From Prevotellaceae bacterium UBA1786 (GTDB taxonomy: Bacteria; Bacteroidota; Bacteroidia; Bacteroidales; Bacteroidaceae), in NCBI GenBank assembly GCA_002314525.1, contig DCGE01000084.1:1-7052 (forward strand): DNA of 7,052 bases, given 5' to 3'. This document shows, in pieces, positions 6,208 through 7,052 of the stretch. How positions within the stretch are numbered: the first letter of the stretch is position 1; the number at the start of each line of letters is the position of its first letter. The position numbers were made by a program, and so were the translations under genes. The notes beneath the pieces were generated by a model. It searched no databases. It saw nothing but the letters and a program-made list of their open reading frames with translations, and was not told the origin of the DNA.

Positions 6208-7052
6208 GTGTCTGGAGTTCAGGATATGAGATGCGAGTGTGATAGATGTTCATGAGACGGTTCTTGAACACTTCCTTCGATTTGTGGATATCACGGAAGG
6301 TGACAGGACATTCACGGAAATAGCCTTCAGAGACATGAGAGTCGATAATCTTCTCAACAAGGGAACTGATACTGTCCTCAGTGTATTCCTGAAGACTTCG
6401 GGAAGCCGCCTCGATAGCATCAGACATCATGAGGATAGCTTCCTCTTTGGTCTTAGGGTTTGGACCAGGATAAGTGAAAAGGCTTTCGTCAACAGACTCA
6501 TCGGGATGTTCGTTCTGGTATGTAACAAGAAAATACTTCGTCTTGCCAAGTCCGTGATGAGTAGATATAAAGTCCTTGATAGCCTGCGGCAACTTGTATT
6601 TGTCGGCAAGTTCAAGACCTTTCTTAACGTGAGCTATTATGACTTCCGCGCTTTTGATGCTTGACATGTGCTTATGAGGACTGGCCCCGTTCTGGTTTTC
6701 AGTGAAGAATACCGGACGGTCAATCTTCCCTATGTCGTGATAGAGGGCTCCGGTACGTACCAACTGGGCCTTTGCATCAATTTGTTTTGCAACATCGGCA
6801 GCAAGGTTTGCCACCTGCATGGAATGCTGGAAAGTACCCGGAGCTTCTTCTGACAGTTGGCGGAGAAGAGGATGGTTGATATTGGAGAGCTCAACGAGAG
6901 TGACATCGGACACGAATCCGAACATCTTCTCGATAAGCCACAGAAGAGGATAGGTAAAGAGAAGCAGCACACCGTTGACTGCGAAATATGTGAGATGGTG
7001 CAGGTCAATATCTTTCAGTTCGGTACCTGTGGCCAACTGGTAAGAGGAGTAG
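6197..7052 (-). CDS. 7TM-HD family membrane phosphohydrolase, PgpH-like (5' truncated by window edge)
   Basis: C-terminal 284 or so residues of a 7TM-HD protein. The reading frame stays open through the edge at 7052 (YSSYQL before ATGTEL), so the TTG at 7036 is an internal Leu codon, not a start. Counting from that Leu as residue 1, the last membrane helix is about 15-36. It is followed by a cytoplasmic HD domain with the full metal set: H71 (TFQHS), H100-D101 (YHDIGK), H136, H160-H161 (STHHG) and D206 (MMSDAIEA). The spacing matches the HD domain of Listeria PgpH, which hydrolyses the second messenger c-di-AMP to pApA. The same role is likely here but inferred from family. The missing upstream part should hold the extracellular 7TMR-HDED domain and the other helices. 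The stop lies 83 bp before the etfB ATG, with hairpin and promoter elements between, so it is probably a separate transcription unit. Confidence 0.92.
   Translation of the reverse strand, partial: YSSYQLATGTELKDIDLHHLTYFAVNGVLLLFTYPLLWLIEKMFGFVSDVTLVELSNINHPLLRQLSEEAPGTFQHSMQVANLAADVAKQIDAKAQLVRTGALYHDIGKIDRPVFFTENQNGASPHKHMSSIKSAEVIIAHVKKGLELADKYKLPQAIKDFISTHHGLGKTKYFLVTYQNEHPDESVDESLFTYPGPNPKTKEEAILMMSDAIEAASRSLQEYTEDSISSLVEKIIDSHVSEGYFRECPVTFRDIHKSKEVFKNRLMNIYHTRISYPELQTPNH

Noticed and set aside
6197..7036. A complete 279-aa HD-domain protein starting at the TTG at 7036
   Set aside because: The frame continues upstream to the window edge and the sequence begins just before the last membrane helix of a 7TM-HD protein, so this is an internal Leu codon of a truncated gene.

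Overview
The window looks like chromosomal DNA from a member of the Bacteroidota, most likely Prevotellaceae or a close Bacteroidales relative. Three things point there. The secreted glycosidase ends in a short VYDLQGRKV...KKVLVK tail typical of Prevotella/Bacteroides exported proteins. The best promoter is an exact match to the Bacteroidota -33/-7 consensus (TTTG, 19 bases, TAnnTTTG). Most starts lack a Shine-Dalgarno sequence. The assignment rests on these motifs and general protein character; no search was run.

All five genes lie on the minus strand, so transcription runs from high to low coordinates. First (7052 to 6197) is the 3' part of a 7TM-HD membrane phosphohydrolase (PgpH-like, predicted c-di-AMP phosphodiesterase), whose 5' end is outside the window. 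An 83-bp intergenic region follows, with overlapping inverted repeats and the consensus promoter. That promoter drives a tight cluster: etfB (6113-5274), etfA (5277-4231, 4-bp ATGA overlap with etfB) and an acyl-CoA dehydrogenase (4227-2533, 3 bp after etfA). After only 25 bp comes a secreted multidomain GH27 alpha-galactosidase (2507-90). The last 89 bp (89-1) are non-coding and hold a small tandem repeat, CTGTAACR x3.

The etfB-etfA-acyl-CoA dehydrogenase trio forms a functional unit: the dehydrogenase oxidises or reduces an acyl-CoA and exchanges electrons with the EtfAB flavoprotein. The EtfB motif GRQAIDGDTAQVGPQ resembles that of anaerobic ETFs that can bifurcate electrons, so the enzyme may work in the reductive (enoyl-CoA reducing) direction; this is inference. 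The alpha-galactosidase has no obvious metabolic link to the trio. It sits close enough to be co-transcribed, but no promoter or terminator could be recognised between them.

I found no CRISPR array, tRNA, rRNA, transposase or clear novel defence system. The window is mostly ordinary metabolic chromosome. The points worth a second look are the regulatory region before etfB, the unassigned N-terminal half of the glycosidase, the enlarged acyl-CoA dehydrogenase and the repeat at the left edge.
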